Assembly: GCA_046759145.1 (NCBI GenBank) | Contig: JBHIBR010000161.1 | Span: 1-5,057, forward strand | DNA: 5,057 nt | Reading direction: 5' to 3' | From: JBHIBR01 sp046759145 [NCBI: Nitrospinota bacterium] | GTDB taxonomy: Bacteria; UBA8248 | Part shown: positions 1 to 5,057 of the stretch, in pieces | How the letters are laid out: each line of letters starts with the position of its first letter | How positions within the stretch are numbered: position 1 is the first letter of the stretch | Notes under the pieces: generated by a model | Told to the model about the DNA's origin: nothing | What the model saw: only the letters and a program-made list of their open reading frames with translations | Database searches by the model: none | Program-made: the position numbers and the translations under genes

Positions 1-225
1 GGCATCCCCCCGATGACGCCGGCTCGCGAGCGGTTCTCCATCCGCTTCTACATCCTCGCCATCCTGTTCCTCCTCTTCGACGTGGAGGTGGTGTTCCTCT
101 TCCCGTGGGCGGTGGTGTACGGGTGGGTGGGGCTGTTCGGGTTCATCGAGATGATGCTCTTCATCGCGATCCTGCTGGTGGGCTACCTCTACGCCTGGCG
201 CAAAGGGGCGCTGGAATGGGTGTAG
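1..225 (+). CDS. nuoA: NADH-quinone oxidoreductase subunit A (NuoA), 5'-truncated by window edge
   Basis: Small membrane subunit of complex I that sits beside NuoH, NuoJ and NuoK at the junction of the membrane and peripheral arms. The frame is open from base 1 and gives 74 residues before the stop at 223-225. Visible are the end of the first cytoplasmic loop ([12 protein letters not shown]), then a second membrane helix carrying the family signature [12 protein letters not shown], with the conserved acidic pair Asp at 79-81 and Glu at 85-87, then a third helix (about codons 45-63) and a short basic tail. The first helix and the conserved loop cysteine that normally precedes GxPP lie upstream of the window. 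The ATG at 13 is internal: starting there would drop the first helix and part of the conserved loop. The end overlaps the start of nuoB by 10 bases, which suggests translational coupling. The family assignment is secure; only the 5' end is unknown. Confidence 0.95.
   Translation, partial: GIPPMTPARERFSIRFYILAILFLLFDVEVVFLFPWAVVYGWVGLFGFIEMMLFIAILLVGYLYAWRKGALEWV
202..208 (+). promoter_or_regulatory. Ribosome binding site deciding the nuoB start
   Basis: The purine run AAAGGGG lies inside the end of nuoA, 7 bases before the ATG at 216. It supports that ATG over upstream in-frame codons (the frame is open back to an ATG at 105, which would add 37 arginine- and glycine-rich residues unlike NuoB). 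Confidence 0.55.
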
Positions 226-692
226 CTGAGCGTCGTTTCGCCGAGAACTTCATCACCACCCGGCTGGACGGCCTGGTGAACTGGGCGCGGAAGTCCGCCC
301 TTTGGCCCATGACCTTCGGCCTCGCCTGCTGCGCCATCGAGATGATGGCCACCGGGGCCTCCCGCTACGACCTGGACCGCTTCGGCGTCATCTTCCGGGC
401 CACGCCCCGGCAGTCGGACGTGATGATCGTGGCGGGCACCCTGACCCACAAGATGGCGAGCGCGTTGCGGAAGGTCTACGACCAGATGCCCGAGCCGCGG
501 TGGGTCATCGCCATGGGCAACTGCGCCACCTGCGGGGGCCCCTACAACAACTACGCGGTGGTCCAGGGGGTGGACGAGATCGTCCCCGTGGACGTCTACG
601 TCCCGGGCTGTCCGCCCCGCCCCGAGAGCCTGATGTGGGGGATCATGCAGCTCCAGAAGAAGATCGAGCACGACCGCTACCTGCGGAAGTGA
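216..692 (+). CDS. nuoB: NADH-quinone oxidoreductase subunit B (NuoB), N2 cluster protein
   Basis: Peripheral-arm subunit that binds the terminal [4Fe-4S] cluster N2, the direct electron donor to quinone, at the interface with NuoD and NuoH. The 158 residues match the short bacterial form of the family. The N2 ligands are present: the tandem Cys38-Cys39 in [10 protein letters not shown], Cys103 in [10 protein letters not shown] and Cys132 in VPGCPPRPE. The 29-residue spacing between the last two equals that of Thermus Nqo6 (Cys111, Cys140). Other family blocks seen are [17 protein letters not shown] (residues 20-36), RYDLDRFG (50-57) and [13 protein letters not shown] (63-75). Cys106, three residues after a ligand, is extra and makes a CxxC; many homologues have serine there. 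The start at 216 overlaps the nuoA end and has a purine-rich site in front. The stop is 5 bases before nuoC. A [NiFe]-hydrogenase small subunit is the related alternative, excluded by the neighbouring NuoD, which lacks nickel ligands. Confidence 0.97.
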   Translation: MGVAERRFAENFITTRLDGLVNWARKSALWPMTFGLACCAIEMMATGASRYDLDRFGVIFRATPRQSDVMIVAGTLTHKMASALRKVYDQMPEPRWVIAMGNCATCGGPYNNYAVVQGVDEIVPVDVYVPGCPPRPESLMWGIMQLQKKIEHDRYLRK

Positions 693-697
693 ACCAC

Positions 698-1285
698 ATG
701 GCGGAGCCGGAGGCGCCCGCCCCCGAGGCGGGCCAGGGGGGGCCAGAGGGGAAGGGGAGAGAGCCCTCGGGAGCTGTGCCCGGGGAGGACGTGGTGAGGG
801 CCTTGGCGGAGGCGGCCCCCGGGGCCCTTGAGGAGCGCTACGACTTCAAGGGCCGCGAGGACGAGGTCACCCTCCTCATCCGCCGGGCGGAGATCGTCCG
901 GGTCTGCCAGTACCTGAAGGAGGCGCCCCCCTTTCAGTTCGATTTCCTCACCGACCTGTGCGGGGCGCACTACCTTGATGAGGAGCGGCCCTTCCAGGTG
1001 GTCTACCACCTTTACTCTTTCCCCCACAATCGGCGGCTCCGCCTCAAGGTGAAGGTGGGGGAGGATGAGCCCGTCCCCTCCCTGACCGGCGTGTGGGGGT
1101 CGGCCAACTGGTTCGAGCGGGAGGCCTACGACCTCTTCGGCATCCGCTTCCAGGGGCACCCGGACCTCCGGCGCATCCTCATGCCGCCCGACTGGCCCAC
1201 CCACCCCCTGCGGAAGGACTACCCCTTGGCGGGGATGGGCGAGCGCGTCTACACCAAACCCAGGCGGAAGGGGATCGGCGAGTAA
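698..1285 (+). CDS. nuoC: NADH-quinone oxidoreductase subunit C (NuoC, 30 kDa type)
   Basis: Peripheral-arm subunit without a cofactor; it packs against NuoD and NuoB and stabilises the quinone module. The predicted protein has 195 residues. Residues 2-30 are a low-complexity tail rich in Pro, Glu, Gly and Ala that is not part of the conserved fold. The domain proper runs from about residue 33, with [15 protein letters not shown], then a [18 protein letters not shown] strand region, then the C-terminal signature: [19 protein letters not shown] (137-155) followed by [22 protein letters not shown] (156-177 as two adjoining blocks). A basic tail closes the protein. ATG 698 was chosen for its GGAAG site at 685-689, 8 bases upstream, and its 5-base distance from the nuoB stop. 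GTG 794, which has a GGAGG 5 bases upstream, is a possible alternative that would remove the tail but leave a gap of about 100 bases. NuoC is separate from NuoD here, not fused. Confidence 0.95.
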   Translation: MAEPEAPAPEAGQGGPEGKGREPSGAVPGEDVVRALAEAAPGALEERYDFKGREDEVTLLIRRAEIVRVCQYLKEAPPFQFDFLTDLCGAHYLDEERPFQVVYHLYSFPHNRRLRLKVKVGEDEPVPSLTGVWGSANWFEREAYDLFGIRFQGHPDLRRILMPPDWPTHPLRKDYPLAGMGERVYTKPRRKGIGE

Positions 1286-1291
1286 CCCTGG

Positions 1292-1321
1292 GCGGCCGGT
1301 CGGCCCGGGGGCCCCGGCCGC
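1292..1321 (+). promoter_or_regulatory. GC-rich hairpin in the nuoC-nuoD gap
   Basis: A perfect 8-bp inverted repeat pairs GCGGCCGG (1292-1299) with CCGGCCGC (1314-1321). The 14-base loop can itself pair over 4 bp (1302-1305 with 1310-1313). No T-run follows, so it is not a typical intrinsic terminator, and the nuoD ribosome site AAGGG (1325-1329) begins 4 bases after it. I infer a possible role in mRNA stability or in setting nuoD translation. In DNA this GC-rich, part of the stem could arise by chance. Confidence 0.4.
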
Positions 1322-1335
1322 GGGAAGGGCGTGCC

Positions 1336-2478
1336 ATGTTCGAAGTCGAGGCTCCGAGTCGGGTCGAGACTCAGCGGGTGTTCCCCGACACGGAGGAGCT
1401 GGTCCTCAACATGGGCCCGCAGCACCCCTCCACCCACGGGGTGCTGCGCTGCATCCTGAAGCTCGAGGGCGAGCGCGCGGTGGGCTGCGACGTGGACATA
1501 GGCTACCTCCACCGGGGGACGGAGAAGATCGGGGAGAACATCACCTACACCATGTTCATCCCCTATACCGACCGGTTGGACTACATCGCCGCCCCCTCCA
1601 ACAACCTCGCCTGGGTGACCACGGTGGAGAAGATCTGCGGCTTCGAGGTCCCTCCCCGGGGCCAGTACCTGCGCTGTGTGGTGGCCGAGCTGAGCCGCAT
1701 CGCCTCCCACCTGCTCTGGCTGGCCACCCACGCCCTCGACATCGGCGCCATGACCGTCTTCCTGTGGGCTTTCCGGGAGCGGGAGATGGTGCTGGACCTC
1801 TTCGAGATGGCCTTCGGGGGGCGCCTCACGGTGAACGCCTTCCGGGTGGGCGGGATGTACCAGGACGTCCCTCCCGCCTTCCTCGAGAAGTGCCGGGGGT
1901 TCACCGACATCTTCCCCGACCGCGTCCGGGACTACGAGGCCCTCCTGACCGAGAACCGCATCTGGCTCAACCGCACCCGGGGGGTGGGGGTGATCTCCGC
2001 CGAGGACGCCATCAACCTGGGCCTCACGGGGCCGAACCTTCGCGCCTCGGGGGTGGAGTGGGACATCCGCCGCGCGCGGCCCTACGCCGCCTACCCCGAG
2101 CTGGAGTTCGTGGTGCCCATCGGGCGGAACGGGGACGTGTACGACCGCTACCTGGTCCGCGTGGAGGAGCTCCGCCAGAGCAACCGCATCATCCGCCAGT
2201 GCCTGGACAACCTCCCCGAGGGGCCGATCTCCTGCAAGACGCCCCGCACCCTGAAGGCCCCGCCGGGGGAGGTCTACCACAGCATCGAGAACCCCAAGGG
2301 GGAACTGGGCTTCTACCTGGTGAGCGACGGCTCCGAGACGCCCTACCGGGTGAGGATCCGCCCGCCCTCCTTCGTCAGCCTGGGGGCCCTGGCCAAGATG
2401 GTCCAGGGGGCGCTGGTGGCCGACGTGGTTGCCATCATCGGGAGCATCGACATCGTGTTGGGCGAGAGCGACCGCTAG
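1336..2478 (+). CDS. nuoD: NADH-quinone oxidoreductase subunit D (NuoD, 49 kDa type), with an apparent internal deletion
   Basis: Peripheral-arm subunit forming the quinone-binding cavity with NuoB and NuoH. The product has 380 residues. The N-terminal loop [11 protein letters not shown] (25-35) carries His34, and Tyr83 lies in DRLDY; their 49-residue spacing equals that of the quinone-site His38 and Tyr87 of Thermus Nqo4. Further blocks are [10 protein letters not shown] (55-64), [64 protein letters not shown] and the C-terminal [20 protein letters not shown]. The CxxC nickel ligands of hydrogenases are absent at both ends, which separates it from that family. Odd point: between LPEGP and [17 protein letters not shown] (about residues 297-318) the usual stretch of about 25-30 residues containing a MExLIHHFK-type helix is missing, yet the frame stays open on both sides. 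The ATG start has AAGGG 6 bases upstream, after a hairpin. The stop is 11 bases before nuoH. Confidence 0.96.
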   Translation: MFEVEAPSRVETQRVFPDTEELVLNMGPQHPSTHGVLRCILKLEGERAVGCDVDIGYLHRGTEKIGENITYTMFIPYTDRLDYIAAPSNNLAWVTTVEKICGFEVPPRGQYLRCVVAELSRIASHLLWLATHALDIGAMTVFLWAFREREMVLDLFEMAFGGRLTVNAFRVGGMYQDVPPAFLEKCRGFTDIFPDRVRDYEALLTENRIWLNRTRGVGVISAEDAINLGLTGPNLRASGVEWDIRRARPYAAYPELEFVVPIGRNGDVYDRYLVRVEELRQSNRIIRQCLDNLPEGPISCKTPRTLKAPPGEVYHSIENPKGELGFYLVSDGSETPYRVRIRPPSFVSLGALAKMVQGALVADVVAIIGSIDIVLGESDR

Positions 2479-2481
2479 GGG
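2477..2481 (+). promoter_or_regulatory. Ribosome binding site supporting the GTG start of nuoH
   Basis: AGGGG overlaps the nuoD stop codon and lies 8 bases before GTG 2490. A second G-run (2483-2487) is too close to the start to serve well. The site supports GTG 2490 over the in-frame GTG at 2508, which would shorten the first membrane helix. Confidence 0.45.
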
Positions 2482-2489
2482 CGGGGGCC

Positions 2490-3452
2490 GTGGAGATCGC
2501 CATCGAGGTGGGGGTCGCCCTGGTGAAGATCGCCCTGGTGCTGGGGGCGGTCTCGCTGGTGGTGGCCTACCTGACCTACCTGGAGCGGAAGATCATCGGC
2601 CACATCCAGGTCCGCCTGGGGCCCATGCGGGTGGGCTGGCACGGGCTGCTGCAGCCCATCGCGGACGGCCTCAAGCTCCTCCTCAAGGAGGACATCATCC
2701 CCGCCCAGGCGGACAGGGCCGTCTTCCTCCTCGCGCCCATCGTCGTGCTCGTGCCCGCCTTCGTGGTCTACGCGGTCATCCCCTTCAGCGCCACCTTCTA
2801 CATCACCCAGCTCAACATCGGGCTCCTCTTCATCGTCGCGGTGAGTTCGCTGGGGGTGTTCGGCATCGTCATGGCGGGGTGGGCTTCGGGCAGCAAGTAC
2901 AGCCTGCTGGGCGCCTTCCGGAGCGCCGCCCAGATGCTGAGCTACGAGATCTTCCTGGGCTTCGCCCTCATCGGCCCCATCATGCTCGCGGGCACCCTGA
3001 ACATGCAGGGGATCGTGGACGCCCAGAGGGGGATGTGGTTCGTCGTCTACCAGCCCCTGGCCTTCCTCCTGTTCTTCGCGGCGGGCCTGGCGGAGACGAA
3101 CCGGATCCCCTTCGACCTCCCCGAGGCGGAGACCGAGCTCGTGGCGGGCTTCCACACCGAGTACAGCGGGATGAAGTTCGCCTTCTTCTTCCTGGCCGAG
3201 TACGCCAACATCATGGTGGTGAGCTCGGTGGCGGCGGTGGTCTTCTGGGGCGGCTGGCTGGGGCCCGCCCTGCCGGGCTTCTTCTGGTTCGCCCTGAAGG
3301 TGGCGGTCTTCGTGTTCATCTTCATCTGGATGCGGGGGACGCTCCCCCGGCTGCGCTACGACCAGCTCATGGCCATGGGGTGGAAGGTGATGTTCCCCCT
3401 GGCCCTTTTGAACATCTTCCTCACGGGCATCGTGAAGTACCTCTTCCTCTAG
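2490..3452 (+). CDS. nuoH: NADH-quinone oxidoreductase subunit H (NuoH, ND1 family)
   Basis: Membrane subunit that completes the quinone cavity and couples quinone reduction to the proton channels. The product has 320 residues, near the family's usual size, with about eight hydrophobic segments (roughly residues 7-29, 77-96, 107-130, 148-170, 183-201, 230-255, 263-285 and 300-319). Signatures present are [16 protein letters not shown] (30-45), [17 protein letters not shown], the loop [17 protein letters not shown] (201-217) followed by [14 protein letters not shown] (218-231) with its cluster of conserved glutamates, and [15 protein letters not shown] near the end. This acidic loop faces NuoB, NuoD and, in other organisms, NuoI. 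Translation starts at GTG 2490, 11 bases after nuoD. In the canonical order nuoE, nuoF and nuoG come between nuoD and nuoH, and nuoI comes after nuoH; none is here. Identity is secure; the exact start is less so. Confidence 0.96.
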   Translation: MEIAIEVGVALVKIALVLGAVSLVVAYLTYLERKIIGHIQVRLGPMRVGWHGLLQPIADGLKLLLKEDIIPAQADRAVFLLAPIVVLVPAFVVYAVIPFSATFYITQLNIGLLFIVAVSSLGVFGIVMAGWASGSKYSLLGAFRSAAQMLSYEIFLGFALIGPIMLAGTLNMQGIVDAQRGMWFVVYQPLAFLLFFAAGLAETNRIPFDLPEAETELVAGFHTEYSGMKFAFFFLAEYANIMVVSSVAAVVFWGGWLGPALPGFFWFALKVAVFVFIFIWMRGTLPRLRYDQLMAMGWKVMFPLALLNIFLTGIVKYLFL

Positions 3453-3454
3453 GC

Positions 3455-3459
3455 GGAGG
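3455..3459 (+). promoter_or_regulatory. Ribosome binding site supporting the GTG start of nuoJ
   Basis: A full GGAGG lies just after the nuoH stop and 4 bases before GTG 3464. The spacing is a little short, but no other in-frame start nearby keeps the first helix whole. Confidence 0.5.
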
Positions 3460-3463
3460 CGGC

Positions 3464-3982
3464 GTGGAGGCGCTCTTCTTCTACGTGTTCGGGGCGGGGA
3501 CGGTGGCGGCCGCCCTCCTCGTTGTGAGCCGCAAGAACGTGATCCACGCCGCCCTGTTCCTGGTGCTCACCTTCTTCTTCGTCGCCGGCCTCTACGTGCT
3601 CCTGAACGCGGAGTTCCTGGCGGCCGTCCAGGTGCTCATCTACGCGGGGGGCATCATGGTGCTCTACCTCTTCACCGTGATGCTCATGAACGTGGACGTG
3701 GCGGGACGGCTGCGCCAGTGGCACCGCCAGGGGCCCCTGGCCCTGCTGGTGACGGGCCTCCTGGGGGCGGAGTTCCTCGTTGTGCTGGCGACCGTGCAGG
3801 TATCCCCGGTGGGGGAGCCGTTCCCCCCGGCGGGGACCACCCCCCCTACCGGCGGGAACGTCGAGGCCTTCGGCTCGCTGCTCTACACGAAATTCCTCTT
3901 CCCCTTCGAGGTGGCCTCCATGCTCCTGCTGGCGGCCATGATCGGCGCCATCGTGCTGGCGAAGCGGGATATCGAGCGCTAG
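3464..3982 (+). CDS. nuoJ: NADH-quinone oxidoreductase subunit J (NuoJ, ND6 family)
   Basis: Membrane subunit between NuoA/NuoH and NuoK; its third helix carries a pi-bulge that takes part in coupling in known complex I structures. The product has 172 residues and five hydrophobic segments (about 2-21, 27-47, 53-75, 88-110 and 143-165). The family block [20 protein letters not shown] (48-67) followed by YLFTVMLMN is clear, with Tyr60 and Gly62 at the conserved helix-3 positions. [17 protein letters not shown] (22-38) and [21 protein letters not shown] near the end are also typical. A Pro/Gly-rich periplasmic-type loop (about 119-137) separates helices 4 and 5. The start is GTG 3464 with GGAGG in front, 11 bases after nuoH; nuoI, which usually lies in this junction, is absent. 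The stop is 13 bases before nuoK. The region is variable between species, so start choice carries more doubt than identity. Confidence 0.94.
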   Translation: MEALFFYVFGAGTVAAALLVVSRKNVIHAALFLVLTFFFVAGLYVLLNAEFLAAVQVLIYAGGIMVLYLFTVMLMNVDVAGRLRQWHRQGPLALLVTGLLGAEFLVVLATVQVSPVGEPFPPAGTTPPTGGNVEAFGSLLYTKFLFPFEVASMLLLAAMIGAIVLAKRDIER

Positions 3983-3988
3983 GGAGGG
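3982..3988 (+). promoter_or_regulatory. Ribosome binding site deciding the TTG start of nuoK
   Basis: GGGAGGG begins at the last base of the nuoJ stop codon and ends 7 bases before TTG 3996. No ATG or GTG lies in frame before the first helix, so this strong site is the main reason for accepting a TTG start. Confidence 0.6.
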
Positions 3989-3995
3989 CTCGCCC

Positions 3996-4298
3996 TTGGT
4001 CCCCCTCTCCCACTATCTCATCCTGAGCGGCATCCTCTTCCTCATCGGCGCGGGCGGCGTCCTCATGCGGCGCAACGCCATCATCATCCTGATGAGCATC
4101 GAGCTCGAGCTCAACGCGGTGAACATCGCCCTCATCGCCTTCTCGCGCGAGCTGGGCAACCTCACGGGCCAGGTGTTCGCCATCTTCGTCATCACCGTGG
4201 CGGCGGCCGAGGCGGCGGTGGGCCTCGCCATCATCATCGCCCTCAACCGGGAGCGGCCCATCATCAACGTGGACGAGGTGAACCTCTTGAAGTGGTGA
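3996..4298 (+). CDS. nuoK: NADH-quinone oxidoreductase subunit K (NuoK, ND4L/MrpC-like)
   Basis: Small three-helix membrane subunit in the proton pathway next to NuoJ and NuoN. The 100 residues equal the usual family length. Starting at TTG 3996 puts the two essential membrane glutamates at Glu36 (in MSIELELNA) and Glu72 (in [12 protein letters not shown]), the same numbers as in Escherichia coli NuoK, which strongly supports this rare start codon. Other family features are the helix-1 segment [21 protein letters not shown] (two adjoining blocks, 7-20 and 21-27), the basic pair Arg25-Arg26 in the first loop, and the C-terminal [15 protein letters not shown]. Glu38 is an additional acidic residue two positions after Glu36. 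The related MrpC antiporter subunit is excluded by context. The stop is followed by a hairpin and then nuoL. Confidence 0.96.
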   Translation: MVPLSHYLILSGILFLIGAGGVLMRRNAIIILMSIELELNAVNIALIAFSRELGNLTGQVFAIFVITVAAAEAAVGLAIIIALNRERPIINVDEVNLLKW

Positions 4299-4300
4299 GC

Positions 4301-4321
4301 CGCCGAGGGGAGACCTCGGCG
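4301..4321 (+). promoter_or_regulatory. Hairpin in the nuoK-nuoL gap
   Basis: A perfect 8-bp inverted repeat pairs CGCCGAGG (4301-4308) with CCTCGGCG (4314-4321) around the 5-base loop GGAGA. It starts 2 bases after the nuoK stop. The nuoL ribosome site GGAGG (4324-4328) begins 2 bases beyond the stem. No T-run follows, so a full terminator is unlikely. I infer a stability or translation-tuning element between the proximal and distal membrane genes; the loop also resembles a ribosome site and could act as a decoy. Confidence 0.5.
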
Positions 4322-4332
4322 CCGGAGGCAGG

Positions 4333-5057
4333 ATGCTCGACTACGTCTGGCTCATCCCCGCCTTCCCCGCCCTGGGGGTGCTGGTGAACGGCCTCCTGGG
4401 CTACCGCTACGTGCGGGATCGGGCGGGCTACGTGGGGGTGGCGGCCACGGGGCTCTCCCTCCTTGTGACGCTGGCCCTCGCCGCCGAGGTGGTCTTCGGG
4501 GGCGTGCGGGGGAGGGTGACCCTGTGGAGCTGGGTGGCGGCGGGGGACTTCGAGGCGAAGGTCTCCTTCCTGGTGGACCCCCTCTCCACCGTGATGCTCC
4601 TGGTGGTGGCGGGCGTGGGGTTCATCATCCACGTCTACTCCGTGGGCTACATGCGGGGCGACCCGGGCTATCCCCGTTTCTTCTGCTACCTGAACCTCTT
4701 CATGGTGGCCATGCTCGTGCTCGTCCTGGCCGACAACTACCTCCTCATGTTCGTCGGCTGGGAGGGGGTGGGGCTCTGCAGCTATCTCCTCATCGGCTAC
4801 TGGTACGAGCGCAAGAGCGCCTCGGACGCGGGCAACAAGGCCTTCATCGTGAACCGCATCGGGGACGCGGGTTTCCTCCTGGGCCTCTTCCTGATGTGGA
4901 CGACGTTCGGGACGCTGGAGTTCGCTCCCGTCTTCTCCCGGGCCGGGGAGGTTGCGCCCGCCCTGGTGACGGCGGTGGCGGTCCTCCTCTTCGTCGGGGC
5001 CATCGGCAAGAGCGCCCAGCTCCCCCTCTACGTGTGGCTCCCCGACGCCATGGAGGG
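4333..5057 (+). CDS. nuoL: NADH-quinone oxidoreductase subunit L (NuoL, ND5 family), 3'-truncated by window edge
   Basis: Distal antiporter-like proton-pumping subunit of complex I. The window holds 241 whole codons of a protein that usually has 600 or more residues. From ATG 4333, which has GGAGG 4 bases upstream, the frame shows successive membrane helices and family marks: FLVDPLSTVMLL, IIHVYSVGYM, then MFVGWEGVGLCSYLLIGYW with Glu144 at the same number as the key Glu144 of E. coli NuoL. KAFIVNRIGDAGFLLGL carries Arg175 and Asp178, also matching E. coli numbering. GAIGKSAQLPLYVWLPDAME follows, in which Lys226 corresponds to E. coli Lys229. The sequence stops right at the WLPDAMEG motif, so the later lysines, the lateral helix and the C-terminus cannot be judged. 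The numbering match supports the start. Related NuoM, NuoN, MrpA and hydrogenase subunits are less likely given gene order and the HVYSVGYM and GDAGF blocks. No frameshift is seen. Confidence 0.96.
   Translation, partial: MLDYVWLIPAFPALGVLVNGLLGYRYVRDRAGYVGVAATGLSLLVTLALAAEVVFGGVRGRVTLWSWVAAGDFEAKVSFLVDPLSTVMLLVVAGVGFIIHVYSVGYMRGDPGYPRFFCYLNLFMVAMLVLVLADNYLLMFVGWEGVGLCSYLLIGYWYERKSASDAGNKAFIVNRIGDAGFLLGLFLMWTTFGTLEFAPVFSRAGEVAPALVTAVAVLLFVGAIGKSAQLPLYVWLPDAME

Noticed and set aside
13-225. NuoA starting at the ATG at base 13 as a complete short protein
   Set aside because: The conserved GxPP motif lies before this codon and the frame is open to base 1; a protein from here would lack the first helix, so the gene is cut by the window.
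302-697. Upstream extension of the nuoC frame through nuoB
   Set aside because: The extension is Arg/Pro/Gly-rich out-of-frame nuoB; NuoC homology begins only after ATG 698.
1292-1321. Intrinsic terminator at the nuoC-nuoD hairpin
   Set aside because: No T-run follows and a ribosome site with an essential gene of the same complex starts immediately after.
1249-2280. Long minus-strand open frame (343 codons) opposite nuoC/nuoD
   Set aside because: It is rich in His, Gly, Pro, Val and Glu with no recognisable domain, and lies opposite clear NuoD coding sequence. GC-rich codon bias removes stop codons on the opposite strand.
216-2478. Membrane-bound [NiFe] hydrogenase instead of complex I
   Set aside because: The large-subunit-like protein lacks the CxxC nickel ligands at both ends and has the complex I HRGTEK and quinone-site residues; NuoA and the full NuoJ/NuoK/NuoL order fit NDH-1.
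1764-2489. Upstream extension of the nuoH frame through nuoD
   Set aside because: This is an out-of-frame reading of nuoD without membrane segments; NuoH homology starts at GTG 2490.
2475-3155. Minus-strand open frame (226 codons) opposite nuoH
   Set aside because: Composition is dominated by Glu, Gly, Asp and His, as expected for the reverse complement of a hydrophobic GC-rich gene; no motif and no credible ribosome site.
4301-4321. Intrinsic terminator at the nuoK-nuoL hairpin
   Set aside because: No T-run follows the stem, and nuoL continues the same complex on the same strand.

Overview
The window is a single, gapless run of plus-strand genes for the membrane arm and quinone-reducing connecting module of bacterial respiratory complex I (proton-pumping NADH:quinone oxidoreductase, NDH-1). 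The order is nuoA (5' end cut off by the window), nuoB, nuoC, nuoD, nuoH, nuoJ, nuoK and nuoL (3' end cut off). Every reading is supported by strong family motifs: the N2 cluster cysteines in NuoB, the quinone-site His and Tyr in NuoD, the NuoH cytoplasmic-loop signature, the two membrane glutamates of NuoK, and Glu144 plus the GKSAQ lysine of NuoL. There is no gene-free stretch longer than 50 bases, and I see no RNA gene, mobile element or CRISPR array.

Organism: a bacterium with strongly GC-rich DNA and third codon positions that are mostly G or C. NuoC and NuoD are separate proteins, unlike the NuoCD fusion of enteric bacteria. From memory, the NuoB and NuoD wording resembles that of Geobacter-like Desulfobacterota and other GC-rich, often uncultured, soil or subsurface lineages such as Rokubacteria/Methylomirabilota. 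This placement is a low-confidence impression; the phylum cannot be fixed without a search.

Layout: nuoA and nuoB overlap by 10 bases. nuoB-nuoC, nuoD-nuoH, nuoH-nuoJ and nuoJ-nuoK are 5 to 13 bases apart. The two longest gaps, nuoC-nuoD (50 bases) and nuoK-nuoL (34 bases), each hold a perfect 8-bp GC-rich hairpin ending just before the ribosome binding site of the next gene. The genes are almost certainly co-transcribed from a promoter upstream of the window and should continue into nuoM and nuoN.

How they work together: NuoB, NuoC and NuoD form the peripheral-arm base that passes electrons to quinone at the NuoB/NuoD/NuoH interface. NuoA, H, J and K form the proximal membrane part that couples this to proton movement, and NuoL is the distal antiporter-like subunit. 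What is missing matters: the NADH-oxidising genes nuoE, nuoF and nuoG are not between nuoD and nuoH, and nuoI (carrier of clusters N6a/N6b) is not between nuoH and nuoJ. The electron-input module must be encoded elsewhere or be of a different kind. A second oddity is that NuoD appears to lack a conserved segment of about 25 to 30 residues near its C-terminal third. I see no wholly new system here; the interest lies in this reduced complex I arrangement.
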